This document shows, one piece after another, positions 53,684-63,266 of a stretch of 64,000 nucleotides of DNA. Numbering within the stretch: position 1 is the stretch's first letter; every line of letters begins with the position of its first letter. Both the position numbers and the translations under genes were made by a program. This DNA is from Methylobacterium isbiliense (GTDB taxonomy: Bacteria; Pseudomonadota; Alphaproteobacteria; Rhizobiales; Beijerinckiaceae): positions 186,001 to 250,000 of the forward strand of contig NZ_BPQQ01000031.1 of assembly GCF_022179325.1 (NCBI RefSeq), given 5' to 3'. Under the pieces are notes generated by a model. It was not told the DNA's origin. It was given only the letters and a program-made list of their open reading frames with translations, and did not search any database.

Positions 53684-53942
53684 CTCATGATCTTGAAGTG
53701 GCGTTCATCGAACGTCAACCGAAGCGCCCCGCCCCGGCCCAGGTTTTTGCCCAGCCCCGCTCGAGCGCCCCGGCATACCGTAGCGCCTCAACCGTAATAT
53801 CTACGTCAAGACCTTCCCACGAACGATCGGCCGTCGAGGCGATGGCATCGCAACGGCTCACTAGAGATGTTTGGTCCCGCTGTGTGGTGATACAACTGAT
53901 GCCGCATGGAGGGACGCGCTATGGGACAGGTTCTCCACGGCA

Positions 53943-55363
53943 GTAATTACTCACGCCCGTAGTGGCTGTGTTCAGGCGCCGACGGTCTTGAGGATGGTGC
54001 CGAAGGGGCTGGCGCCTGTGAGGCGTGCGGTATCGACGACGGTTCGGATATCGGCTTCGCCCTCGGCGGCCCACATGGCGCGGTAGCCGTTGGTCATCTT
54101 CCGCTGGACGACGGTCGGGCGCAGCAGCCGTTCCGAGCCGTTGTTGGTCGGCTCGACCTGGCCGGGATGGGCGAGGAAGACCAGAAGTTGGTCGCGGGCG
54201 CGGCCGATCTTGGCCTGCAGACCGCGCGTCAGGTCGCAGCGGCTTGGTTCGGCGAGGATGGCGCCGAGCTGCCGCTCCAAAGTTCGGCGCTTGGCGGCCC
54301 GCGTCGAAGTGGCCAAGTCGGTGACGCGCTCGGCCAGCGCGAACACGGATTGCAGCCAGAGTTGCAGGCGCCAGGGCACAGGGTCGTCGCTGGTCTCGAC
54401 GACGTAGGCGACGTCGCGGGCGAGATGGGCGAGGCAGGTCTGGTGCTGGGCCGCATGGCCCTGCTGGGCGGTGTAGCGGTCCGAGATCCAGACCGAGGGC
54501 CGGTGCCCATCCATCATCGCCCGCACCACGACGGCGCCCCGCGTCGGGGAGGCCGTGTGCACCACCGCGTCAGTCGAGTGGAAGACCCAGTGGTAGGCGT
54601 TGCTGCCTTGGATGCCCACGCCGGTCTCGTCCGACGCAACGACGGCGGCACGGCGCAGCATCGCGACGGCGGCCTCGCGACCGGAATGGAAGCGGCCCTG
54701 CGCACGGCGGAGCAGGTTCATCAGGCCGCCCTGGCTGAGCCTCAGTCCGAACAGGTCGGACAGCGCCGCCTGCAGCCGCTCGTAGGAGAGCGCCTGGAAG
54801 GTCTTGAGATAGGTCGCCACCGCATGCAGCCGTGGCCCGAACGGGGTGTCGCGCGCCGCCTCCGGCACCGGCGCGACCATCCGTGCTCCGCAGGACGGAC
54901 AGTGCACGGCAAGACGCCGATGCTGCGTCACCACCGGTGCGACCTCCGGCAGCTCGATCCGCTCAGACAGGCTGACGACCTCGGCCGACAGCTCCCTGTG
55001 AAGAGCGCCACCGCAGCACGAGCAGCGGTCGGGGCGATGATCGACCACCGCATCGGGATCGTCGGTCATGACGCGGCTGTGACCCTCGTGACCAGGCTTG
55101 GCGCCACCGGGCCTGGATTGCTCGCGCCGGTCCTTGTGATCGGTCGCCGGCGGCTTCGAGGAGGTGCGCGAGGTCTTCTCCGGTCGCTGCAGCCGCAGCA
55201 CCAGCTCGATCAGTTCCTCGCGGCTCAACCGCTCAAGATCGCTGCGGCCCATCCCACGAAGGAATCAGCGAAATCCAACCTGCGCAAGAGGGTGAGGTCC
55301 ACGCGATGCGAGGCGAAGCGGCACGCGCCAACTCGCGCCCGGACATACCCCGTGGGTAATTAC
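53943..55363 (-). mobile_element. IS66-family element with tnpC only
   Basis: About 1421 bp with inverted ends GTAATTACTCACG (left) and GTAATTACCCACG (right, read inward). It carries a single tnpC-type transposase without tnpA/tnpB, like the ISBst12 subgroup. The expected 8-bp target duplication is not obvious. It lies just upstream of flgB. Confidence 0.78.
53972..55252 (-). CDS. IS66-family transposase (TnpC type)
   Basis: 426 residues. Helical leader (SREELIELVLRLQ), Pro/Lys-rich SSKPPATDHKDRREQ linker, a zinc-finger region (CSCCGGALH, CPSCGARM) and the catalytic domain with VVASDETGVGIQGSNAYHW, SVWISDRYTAQQGH and HQTCLAHLARD, then VEPTNNGSERLLRP. All IS66 landmarks are present. Confidence 0.9.
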   Translation of the reverse strand: MGRSDLERLSREELIELVLRLQRPEKTSRTSSKPPATDHKDRREQSRPGGAKPGHEGHSRVMTDDPDAVVDHRPDRCSCCGGALHRELSAEVVSLSERIELPEVAPVVTQHRRLAVHCPSCGARMVAPVPEAARDTPFGPRLHAVATYLKTFQALSYERLQAALSDLFGLRLSQGGLMNLLRRAQGRFHSGREAAVAMLRRAAVVASDETGVGIQGSNAYHWVFHSTDAVVHTASPTRGAVVVRAMMDGHRPSVWISDRYTAQQGHAAQHQTCLAHLARDVAYVVETSDDPVPWRLQLWLQSVFALAERVTDLATSTRAAKRRTLERQLGAILAEPSRCDLTRGLQAKIGRARDQLLVFLAHPGQVEPTNNGSERLLRPTVVQRKMTNGYRAMWAAEGEADIRTVVDTARLTGASPFGTILKTVGA

Positions 55364-55480
55364 CTTCAAGGCGCATCGGCAAACTCCACCAGGGCTGCCA
55401 CTCGCACCAAGCTTCGCCAGCTTCGGACAAGGCTGCACTCATAGGCCTTGAAGTCCCGGAGATGCGGATTGGAGTTTGAA

Positions 55481-55867
55481 GTGACAGGCGTCTATCTCTT
55501 TGATCTTGTGTCGCAGCAGGCTCGCTACCTTGCGGTCCGTCAGTCCATGATTGCTGGCAATGTCGCCAACGCGAATACACCGGATTACAAAGCGCGTGAC
55601 GTCCTGCCCTTCGCCGAAGTCATGGCCCGCACGGCTACGGCTAGCCTGTCGACGACAGCAAGCGGCCACCTGAACGCAGCAGACCCACCATTTAGCGCAA
55701 CGAAGATCAAGGCTTCCGATGCCTGGGACGCGCTTTCGACCTCAAGCTCCGTCAGCCTCGAGCAGGAAATGCTCAAGGCCAGCGAGGTCAGCCGAGACCA
55801 TTCCCTGAATATAGCGATCACGAAGGCATTCGACCGCATGTTGATGTTGAGTCTGAAGGGCTCCTGA
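55481..55867 (+). CDS. flgB: Flagellar basal-body rod protein FlgB (orphan)
   Basis: 128 residues from GTG 55481 preceded by GGAG at six bases. The rod motif MIAGNVANANTPDYKARDVL is present, and the C-terminal helix contains SLEQEMLKASEVSRDHSLN. FlgB is the most proximal rod subunit and normally lies directly before flgC. Here it is alone, about 13.5 kb to the right of flgC and in the opposite order, with an IS66 element immediately upstream. Length and motif are intact. Confidence 0.9.
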   Translation: MTGVYLFDLVSQQARYLAVRQSMIAGNVANANTPDYKARDVLPFAEVMARTATASLSTTASGHLNAADPPFSATKIKASDAWDALSTSSSVSLEQEMLKASEVSRDHSLNIAITKAFDRMLMLSLKGS

Positions 55868-56077
55868 CGATCTTTTCTTATCTTTCCCACAAATCTGGAC
55901 AAGCGCTTTCTGAATGACCAGCGGATAAACTTGCGCGACGAACGCAGCAGCCGAGTGCGTGATGCGAGTCAGGCTCATCGGCGAGAGGCAACCAGACGAA
56001 ACCAGAGCCTACCTTCCAGCCATGATTGAACTCGCACGGTATCCTTTTGAAGCGTTCACCTGCTCGACTGCATGATC

Positions 56078-56806
56078 TCACTGCTTCCGGCTGCGGACCA
56101 GGGCCATTCGGCCGATCCAGATGGGATGCTCCGATACGCGGCGCACGCCCGTGAAGCCCGCCTCCGACAGGAACTTCGGCCATGTCCCCGACGTATGGGA
56201 TCTGGTCGCCTCCGCACCATAGAGCAGCTGGGTGATTCGCAAGATCACATCTTCTCGCGAGGCCTTCGGCCGGTCGATGTCCGCCGCTAAGACGATGCCG
56301 CCCCTTCGAACGATCCGACGAAGCTCTCGCAAGTTATTGATTTTGTCCTCCGGTTCAAGACCATGTAAATTGAGAACCAACATGGCCTTGTCGAACTGAC
56401 CTGCACTGAACGGCGTTCTTCTCGCATCCTCGAACGTCATAGCTTTGTAGTTGGGTAAGTTCATGCTAGATGCGCGCTTGAACGCTTTCGCGATCCGACG
56501 CCGATTGAACTCCACCGCAGTGAATTCGGTGTCTGGGAAGCGATCCGCATAATACAATGCGCGCAAGACGCTTCCAGGGCCACAGTCGAGAATGCATTCG
56601 CCGGGCCTTGGTACGAGTGCCTCCGAAAGTGGGACATACCATTTTGGGTCATCCAGAAGACAGGCATCGACCAGCATGCGGAAAGTCCCCGAGAGCCATT
56701 GGCCACGGACTTGCCGGCTGGCCGACACCTGAGTGTGTATGAGATCGGTTTGGCTCTTGGCATACAAGAAGCCTGTCGTGCTCTTGCCAGCCTGCACCTT
56801 CAGCAT
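56078..56806 (-). CDS. Class I SAM-dependent methyltransferase
   Basis: 242 residues. SAM-binding motif I is CILDCGPGSVLRALYYADRF near residue 70, motif II TEFTAVEFNRRRI, and motif IV KAMLVLNLHGLEPEDK, followed by ELRRIVRRGGIVLAADIDR. The substrate is unknown. It slightly overlaps the degraded tolC-like region upstream, so its own promoter is uncertain. Confidence 0.82.
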   Translation of the reverse strand: MLKVQAGKSTTGFLYAKSQTDLIHTQVSASRQVRGQWLSGTFRMLVDACLLDDPKWYVPLSEALVPRPGECILDCGPGSVLRALYYADRFPDTEFTAVEFNRRRIAKAFKRASSMNLPNYKAMTFEDARRTPFSAGQFDKAMLVLNLHGLEPEDKINNLRELRRIVRRGGIVLAADIDRPKASREDVILRITQLLYGAEATRSHTSGTWPKFLSEAGFTGVRRVSEHPIWIGRMALVRSRKQ

Positions 56807-56984
56807 TCCCGTCGGGCAGAGAAGGGCGCTCTATCGGAGCAAATTTCAACGCCGGCGTCCGAGACCAGCCTCTCGACCTTGGCCTGCATTACCTTGCTCT
56901 GCTCCTCGGCAGCCATCCGTCGGTCGCACGCCGTCCAGAGATCCTTGACCTGATCGAATAAGCCTGTGCCCGTTGAACAGCGGG

Positions 56985-57486
56985 GTAACTCCGTGAAGCG
57001 CAGGGTCTCGCACTGGCTGAGCACGTTTGACTCCGCGCGCCGGCTGCTGTTGCCGATCTGAACATCGTTGAACAGGGTTTGGTTTACGGTGAGCGCCGCC
57101 CCACTCGGACGTGTGGTCTGCTTCAAGCCCCTGCCGGCCAGGTTCTTTCCGCCGACGAAACCCCTATGCCGGCCTGGACGGCCACGGTCGGGCGGTAGCC
57201 TGCCCGCACCCAGGCCATGGTCTCGTCGGTCGCCCGCACACCCGCGCAGCCCGTATTGGCCTGCGGATTGACACTGTAGACCCGCACGAGCGCTCTCCAG
57301 CGTCTCGGCCCGAACGCAGATGGCCGCTGCCCCGATCGCCGTCAGCGCGGCTAATCCCATGGCAACGGGCCGATGCCTCACCGGCAGCCCGTCTGGCACG
57401 AGCAATGCGCTCTGGAGGTGGCAATCGTCCTCCCTCTGCGAACTCGGGGCATGCGAACCGGTTCGGCGAGGCGGCATAGGCATCAT
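56985..57486 (-). pseudogene. Frameshifted N-terminal remnant of a TolC/CzcC-type outer-membrane factor
   Basis: The remnant is read in at least three pieces. First comes a leader VAMGLAALTAIGAAAICVRA plus ETLESA. The next frame gives LVRVYSVNPQANTGCAGVRA and AWVRAGYRPTVAVQAGIGV. After another break comes RPSGAALTVNQTLFNDVQIG and SRRAESNVLSQCETLR. These match the start of TolC-family proteins. The remaining two thirds are missing. It lies directly after the czcBA genes, so it was probably their outer-membrane partner. Confidence 0.75.
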
Positions 57487-58106
57487 GGGGTCGTCGCCTT
57501 GTGCAAGGCGGAGGTGTGAACGGTGGCAGGATGGCCCGCGCCGGCTTCGTGCGCCGCGGAGCATTTTTCGTACTGATCGCCGGTGGCGATCATGATCAGC
57601 CGCTTGCGGCCGCCATCGACGGAACGAACTGCCAGGAGCGTGTGTCCGCCGGACCAGACCACAGTCTCCGGTCTACCATCCTTGACGGGTTCGCCGTGGC
57701 GCCGGACCCCTTCCTGGTAGATGGGCTCGTAGCGTGCGGAGAGTTCGGCTTCCGGGAAGTCTCGGCTGACCCAGATGACCTGCTGCAGGCCTTCGTCCCG
57801 GCAGATCTCAAGGACGACCTGCTGCGTGTCCGGCCCGGAAGCCGGCGGCTGCCCATGAAAGTAGAACAGGGCCGTGATGTTGGCCTCCCGATCCGCCATA
57901 GACGGCTTCGGCACCGTCGTCACAGGCCCCCAGGACAACCCAAATGGAGCCTCCGCGGCCTGCGCCAAGGCCGTGCTGCCCAGCGAGAGCAGTGCCATCG
58001 CGAAGATGGGGCGGATCCCTCTCGAACCCGCCCGGCCTTCTGATGCGGCACGGTCCGGACCGGATCTGTGACTTCGCCCAAGACGTAGGGGCTTCTGAGG
58101 GGACAT
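57483..58106 (-). CDS. Periplasmic hypothetical protein of the czc operon
   Basis: 207 residues. A signal-like segment (FAMALLSLGSTALAQAAEA) ends near residue 52 after a long basic start; ATG 57998 would give a cleaner leader. The mature part has PFGLSWGPVTTVPKPS, QVVLEICRDEGLQQVIWVS and GGRKRLIMIATGDQYEKC with two Cys. It starts eight bases after the czcA stop, so it is co-transcribed. Function unknown. Confidence 0.7.
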   Translation of the reverse strand: MSPQKPLRLGRSHRSGPDRAASEGRAGSRGIRPIFAMALLSLGSTALAQAAEAPFGLSWGPVTTVPKPSMADREANITALFYFHGQPPASGPDTQQVVLEICRDEGLQQVIWVSRDFPEAELSARYEPIYQEGVRRHGEPVKDGRPETVVWSGGHTLLAVRSVDGGRKRLIMIATGDQYEKCSAAHEAGAGHPATVHTSALHKATTP

Positions 58107-58113
58107 GATCGCC

Positions 58114-61100
58114 TCACTCCGCGGCCGGCCTGAGCGGCGGATAGGCGCGATCCCTGGTCGCGTCCTTCACGGAGGATTTCGGGGTCTCCTTGCCGCCGAA
58201 GCGCGCGTAGAGCGCCGGCAGCACGATAAGCGTCAGTAGGGTCGCGCTGATCAGGCCGCCGATGACCACGGTGGCGAGCGGCCGCTGCACCTCAGCCCCC
58301 GTCTCAGTAGCCAAGGCCATCGGCACGAACCCGAGCGAGGCGACCAGAGCGGTCATCGCCACGGGCCGCAATCGGGTCATGGCGCCCTCCAGGATCGCCT
58401 CGCGCTTCGGCCGCCCCTCGGCGATGAGCTGCTTGATGAAGGTCAGCATCACGAGGCCGTTGAGCACCGCCACGCCCGACAGGGCGATGAACCCCACCGC
58501 GGCCGGGACGGAGAACGGCATGCCGCGCAGCCACAAGGCCGCGATGCCGCCGGTCAGCGCCAGGGGCACCGCGCTGAACACCAGGAGCGCGTCCCGCGGT
58601 GAGCCAAGCGCCGAATAGAGCAACAGGAAGATCAGGAAGAAGCAGACCGGAACCACGATCATCAAGCGCTGCCGGGCCGAGGCGAGGTTCTCGAACTGCC
58701 CGCCCCAAGCAACATAGTAGCCGGCCGGCAGCTGCACCTGTTGCGCAACCTTGGCCTGCGCCTCGGCCACGAGCGAGCCGATATCGCGCCCGCGCACGTT
58801 GGCGGTCACGACGACGCGGCGTTTGCCGTTCTCGCGGCTGATCTGGTTCGGCCCCTCCGTGACGGAAAAGCTCGCCACCTGCTTCAGCAGCACCGAGGCG
58901 GCCCGCCCGTTCGGGCCGGGCGGGAGCGCGACGGGCAGGTTCTCCAGCGCCTCGCGATCCTCGCGGACCTTGTCGGTCAGGCGCACCACGATGGGAAAGC
59001 GCCGGTCGCCCTCGAACACCACGCCGGCTTCCCGCCCGCCAATCGCCGCGCCGATCACCTCCTGGATCGCCCCCGTGCTGAGGCCTAAGCGCGCGGCCTC
59101 AGCCTTGTTGATCCTGATCTCCAGGAAGGGCAGGCCCTGCGTCTGCTCGACCTTGACGTCCTCGGCGCCCGCCGTCCCCTTCAGGATGGCCGCGATCTGG
59201 TTGGCCACCTTGAGCATCGGCTCGAACTCCTCGCCGAACACCTTCACGGCGAGGTCGCCACGGGTACCGGCCAGGAGCTCGTTGAAGCGCAGCTGGATCG
59301 GTTGCGAGAACTCGAACACGTTGCCGGCCAAGGCGCCGGCGGCTTTCTCAATCTGCTCCTGCAGCTCGGCCTTGGACAACTCTGGGTCCGGCCACTCCTC
59401 CTGGGGTTTGAGGATCACGAAGGTGTCCGAGGAGTTCTGCGGCATCGGGTCGGAGGCGACCTCGGCCGTACCCGTCTTCGAGAAGACGTAGGCCACCTGC
59501 GGGAACTTCGAGACCGCCTGCTCGATCTTGAGCTGCATGGCCTGGGACTGGGACAGCGAGGTCGAGGGGATGCGCAGCGCGTTCATGGCGATGCTCTTCT
59601 CGTCGAGCGTCGGGATGAACTCCGCGCCGAGCCGGGTGAACAACACGCCGGCCCCGGCGAGCAGCAGGAGCGAGCCTAGGATGAACGCCATCGGGGCCCG
59701 CACAGCCCCGGCCAGGGCCGGGCGATACGCCGCCTTGAACCCCCGGATGATGAGGTTGTCCGTCTCGGTGACCTTGCCGGTGATCACGATGGCGATCATG
59801 GCCGGCACGAAGGTGAGCGAGAGAACGAAGGCCGCGACCAACGCGATGATGACGGTCAGCGCCATCGGCTCGAACATCTTGCCCTCGACGCCCGTGAAGG
59901 TGAGGAGCGGCACGTAGACGAGGATGATGATGGCCTGCCCGAACAGCGACGGCTTGATCATCTCCTCGGCCGAGGCCCGCACCGTGGCGAGCCGCTCCTC
60001 GAGCTCCAGCTTGCGCCCAAGTTCGTGCTGCTTCTCCGCCAAGTGCCGGAGCGAGTTCTCGGCGATGATCACGGCGCCGTCGACGATGAGGCCGAAGTCG
60101 AGGGCGCCCAGGCTCATCAGGTTGGCCGAGATCTTCGCCTCGACCATGCCGGTCATGGTCATCAGCATGGCGACCGGGATGACCAGCGCCGTGATGATGG
60201 CGGCTCGGATATTGCCGAGCAGCAGGAACAGGATGACGATGACGAGCGTCGCGCCCTCGGCGAGGTTCCGGGCCACCGTCTTGATGGTGGCCTCGACCAG
60301 CAGCGTCCGGTTGAGGACCGTCTGCACCTCGATCCCGGGCGGCAGCGACTTGCGGATCTCGTTCATCTTGGCGTCGACGGCCGCCGCCACCGTGCGGCTG
60401 TTCTCGCCGATCAGCATCAGGGCCGTGCCGACGACGACTTCCCGGCCGTTCTCGCTGCCCGAGCCGGTGCGCAGGTCACGTCCGATCCGCACCTCGGCGA
60501 TGTCGCGGATGCGCACCGGAACGCCGCCGCGGGTGGTGACGACGACGTTGGCGATCTCGTCCATGCTCTCCAGGCGTCCGGCCGCGCGCACGACATAGCC
60601 CTCGCCGTTGTCCTCCAGGTAGCGCGCACCCTGGTTGGCGTTGTTGGCCTGGAGCGCCCGGGCGACGTCGCCGAACGAGAGGTCGAGGGCGGTCAGCTTC
60701 GCGGGATCGGGCTGGACGTGGTACTGCTTCTCGTAGCCGCCGATGCCGTCGACGCCGGCCACGCCCGGGACGGTCTTGATCTGAAGGCGGATGATCCAGT
60801 CCTGGATCGTGCGGAGATAAGCTGATCTCTCCAGCTCGGTCGTGAGGCGCTGCCCCTCCGGGGTCAGGTAGCTGCCGTCGGATTGCCAGCCCGGCTTACC
60901 GTCGAGGACGGGCGCTTTCTCGCCGGCTTTCTTGTAGTTCACTGTCCACATGTAGATCTCGCCCAGGCCAGTCGAGACCGGGCCCATCTGCGGCTCGGCC
61001 CCGGGCGGCAGGTCACTCTTGACCTGGTTGAGGCGCTCGGCGACCTGCTGCCGGGCGAAGTAGATGTCGAGCTTCTCGTTGAAGACGGCGGTGACCTGCG

Positions 61101-61371
61101 AGAAGCCGTTGCGCGACAGCGAGCGGGTGTATTCGAGCCCCTTGATGCCAGCGAGCGCGGTCTCGACCGGGTAGGTGACCTGCTTCTCGATGTCGACGGG
61201 TGAGTAGGAGGGCGCGACCGTGTTGATCTGCACCTGGTTGTTGGTGATGTCCGGCACCGCGTCGATGGGCAGCTTGGTCAGCGAGAACACACCGAAGCCG
61301 GCGGCGAGCAGCGACAGCAGCACCACGAGCCAGCGCTGGTGGACCGAGAAGTCGAGGATGCGACTGATCAT
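58114..61371 (-). CDS. czcA: CzcA-type heavy-metal RND efflux pump
   Basis: 1085-residue inner-membrane proton/cation antiporter of the HME-RND class. Conserved start MISRILDFSVHQRWLVVLLS, PDITNNQVQINTVAPSYSP near residue 41, and the transmembrane signature LGALDFGLIVDGAVIIAEN (around residue 425). In this family that signature marks Co/Zn/Cd-type (CzcA) rather than Cu/Ag-type pumps. It follows czcB with a 15-base gap. Without an adjacent CzcC it would need another outer-membrane factor. Confidence 0.94.
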   Translation of the reverse strand: MISRILDFSVHQRWLVVLLSLLAAGFGVFSLTKLPIDAVPDITNNQVQINTVAPSYSPVDIEKQVTYPVETALAGIKGLEYTRSLSRNGFSQVTAVFNEKLDIYFARQQVAERLNQVKSDLPPGAEPQMGPVSTGLGEIYMWTVNYKKAGEKAPVLDGKPGWQSDGSYLTPEGQRLTTELERSAYLRTIQDWIIRLQIKTVPGVAGVDGIGGYEKQYHVQPDPAKLTALDLSFGDVARALQANNANQGARYLEDNGEGYVVRAAGRLESMDEIANVVVTTRGGVPVRIRDIAEVRIGRDLRTGSGSENGREVVVGTALMLIGENSRTVAAAVDAKMNEIRKSLPPGIEVQTVLNRTLLVEATIKTVARNLAEGATLVIVILFLLLGNIRAAIITALVIPVAMLMTMTGMVEAKISANLMSLGALDFGLIVDGAVIIAENSLRHLAEKQHELGRKLELEERLATVRASAEEMIKPSLFGQAIIILVYVPLLTFTGVEGKMFEPMALTVIIALVAAFVLSLTFVPAMIAIVITGKVTETDNLIIRGFKAAYRPALAGAVRAPMAFILGSLLLLAGAGVLFTRLGAEFIPTLDEKSIAMNALRIPSTSLSQSQAMQLKIEQAVSKFPQVAYVFSKTGTAEVASDPMPQNSSDTFVILKPQEEWPDPELSKAELQEQIEKAAGALAGNVFEFSQPIQLRFNELLAGTRGDLAVKVFGEEFEPMLKVANQIAAILKGTAGAEDVKVEQTQGLPFLEIRINKAEAARLGLSTGAIQEVIGAAIGGREAGVVFEGDRRFPIVVRLTDKVREDREALENLPVALPPGPNGRAASVLLKQVASFSVTEGPNQISRENGKRRVVVTANVRGRDIGSLVAEAQAKVAQQVQLPAGYYVAWGGQFENLASARQRLMIVVPVCFFLIFLLLYSALGSPRDALLVFSAVPLALTGGIAALWLRGMPFSVPAAVGFIALSGVAVLNGLVMLTFIKQLIAEGRPKREAILEGAMTRLRPVAMTALVASLGFVPMALATETGAEVQRPLATVVIGGLISATLLTLIVLPALYARFGGKETPKSSVKDATRDRAYPPLRPAAE

Positions 61372-61386
61372 GGCGAGCGTCCCGTC

Positions 61387-62670
61387 TCAGTCGTGGTGCT
61401 CGGCTTCGCCCTTGCCGAGCTCAGCCTTGAGGAGGAAGGTGTTCTTAACGGCGATCTCCTCACCCGGGGTCAAACCGGCAATAATCTCGACCGACTCATC
61501 GTCCGATTTGCCCGTTTTGACATCACGTCGCTCGAAGCCGTCCGCGGTGCGCACGAAGGCGACCTTCTCATTACCCATGCTCTGGAGTGCGTCGCGGGGC
61601 ACCTTCACCTTGGCGCTGTCCTGGCCGACCTGGATTTCGGCCGAGACGAAGGTGCCCGGCCGCCAGCTGAAATCCTGGTTGGGCAGCGCCGCGATCACGC
61701 GGGCCGAGCGGGTCTCAGCGTTCAGGATCGGGCTGACGAAGATGATCTTGCCCTTTGCCCGCTGGCCCGCATCCTCGTCTCGGGGGGCGATCAGAACCTC
61801 CGCGCCTTCCCGAACCTTGGCGAGATCCGTGGTCGGCACCGCGAGCTCTACCCAGACTGTGGAGAGGTCGGCGACTGTGTAGAGGTCGGCCGGGTCACCC
61901 TGACCGCCCACCGTCGTCCCGACGTCGACCTTGCGCTCAACGACGCGTCCAGTCAGCGGCGAGCGCAACTCGTATCGACGCAGGCTCGACTGGTTCGGGG
62001 TAGCCTCATCCCGCTTCTGCGCCGCCGCAACCTCATCCGCGTTGAGCCCCAGAGCGGAGAGCTTCTGCCGGGCTAGGTTCAGGCGCAGCTGCGTTTCGGA
62101 ATAGGTAGCTCGTGCTTGAAGGAACGTGGCCTCGGCTGAGATCCGCTTATCCCAGAGCGCCTGCTGCCGGTCGTAGTTGGTCTTCTCCAACTCGGCGCGC
62201 ACCGATGCCGTCAGATACTCACTCTTGGCATCTGCCACCTCGCGGCTGTCGAGGACGGCGACGACTTCGCCCTTCTTCACGGGATCGCCCAGACGCTTGA
62301 GCATCTCCGCTACGGTGCCGACGACCCGGGCGGGGACCCGCGCGACCCGGTCGATGTCCGGCGTGATTGTGCCGGGCGCCATCAGGTGCCGTGAGAGCAC
62401 ACCGCCCTCGACCGATGCGACCGCGATCTCCTGGTTGGTGATCTGCTCGGGCGACATCTTGATCTGCCCCTCGGCGGCATGGTCCTCCGCCTTCTCGCCG
62501 GCCGGCTTCTCGGCTTCGGCCTTCGGAGCCGCTGGGTTTTCCGGAACGGGCTCCGTCTTCATCAGGCCCGTCGCCGCCAAGGCTCCCTGGATGACCTGAG
62601 ACACGCGCGGGACGGCACCGCCGATCGCGACGCCCACCGCCAGAACTATCAAAATGAGAATGGCACGCAT
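61387..62670 (-). CDS. czcB: CzcB-type periplasmic adaptor (membrane fusion) protein
   Basis: 427 residues. N-terminal membrane anchor (AILILIVLAVGVAIGGAVP), an Ala/Glu/Lys-rich linker, then barrel-sandwich and alpha-hairpin segments (LKRLGDPVKKGEVVAVLDS, RRYELRSPLTGRVVERKVD) and a C-terminal beta domain. Typical CzcB extras such as a His-rich N-terminus are absent. The gene precedes czcA on the same strand. The ATG at 62670 is chosen; the frame is open 24 codons further. Confidence 0.9.
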   Translation of the reverse strand: MRAILILIVLAVGVAIGGAVPRVSQVIQGALAATGLMKTEPVPENPAAPKAEAEKPAGEKAEDHAAEGQIKMSPEQITNQEIAVASVEGGVLSRHLMAPGTITPDIDRVARVPARVVGTVAEMLKRLGDPVKKGEVVAVLDSREVADAKSEYLTASVRAELEKTNYDRQQALWDKRISAEATFLQARATYSETQLRLNLARQKLSALGLNADEVAAAQKRDEATPNQSSLRRYELRSPLTGRVVERKVDVGTTVGGQGDPADLYTVADLSTVWVELAVPTTDLAKVREGAEVLIAPRDEDAGQRAKGKIIFVSPILNAETRSARVIAALPNQDFSWRPGTFVSAEIQVGQDSAKVKVPRDALQSMGNEKVAFVRTADGFERRDVKTGKSDDESVEIIAGLTPGEEIAVKNTFLLKAELGKGEAEHHD

Positions 62671-62809
62671 GACGCTGACCTCGACCGGGTCTTCGGGTGT
62701 CGACTGCGCGACGGCGCGCAGTCGATCGGTCCCAAACCCCACATGACCTCAACGCCCGGCACCTGGGTCAGGCTCGAGCGACGAACACCCACCGCAGCGG
62801 TGGGACGGG

Positions 62810-63154
62810 TCAGACTCGGGGCGGTCTGCGGAGCGGGGAGGCGGGACGGGAGGCGAGCGGCTCGGTCTGGACGCGATAGACGACTCTGTCAGCCGTCCGA
62901 ACCGGCTCGAACGTGACCGGCTCGGCCCGCATCACTTGGTGACATCCGCAGTGAACGTGGAGCAGAATGCCCGCATCCGCTGGGTCGCTAGAGCTTGTGT
63001 GATCCGCAGCCGACTGCGACGACAGCGTCAGCAGACCATCGCTCTGGATGGGGCTCGGTGCCGCGGCAGTTTCAGAGGTGATGATGGAGAAAGCGAACAC
63101 GAAGGCCACCAGGCACGCCACGGCAGCGCGCAGCAGGCGCGCCGAGTCGCTCAT
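62810..63154 (-). CDS. Small exported HVHCGCH protein upstream of czcB
   Basis: 114 residues with a membrane/signal segment (AAVACLVAFVFAFSIITSETA) and the dense metal-ligand motif HVHCGCHQ near residue 67. Its position directly upstream of czcBA recalls CzcI-like or DUF2946-like small proteins of metal-efflux operons; a metal-sensing or metallochaperone role is inferred. ATG 63178 would add eight residues. Confidence 0.65.
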   Translation of the reverse strand: MSDSARLLRAAVACLVAFVFAFSIITSETAAAPSPIQSDGLLTLSSQSAADHTSSSDPADAGILLHVHCGCHQVMRAEPVTFEPVRTADRVVYRVQTEPLASRPASPLRRPPRV

Positions 63155-63266
63155 CCAAGGGTACCGCAGGCTCGTCATCGCAGCCCTGATCTACGATCGA
63201 CCGCAAGCAAGCACAAGGTATGCACCCCTCTGGCCGGAATGAGACACTTCGTCGCCTGAGACTGCT

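Noticed and set aside
53698-53946. Plus-strand frame of 82 codons before the IS66 element
   Set aside because: Composition and lack of a start signal give no support.
56807-56984. Continuation of the tolC-like frame towards the methyltransferase
   Set aside because: The translated segment (LFDQVKDLWTACDRRMAAEE and following) does not look like TolC, and no gene could be supported there.
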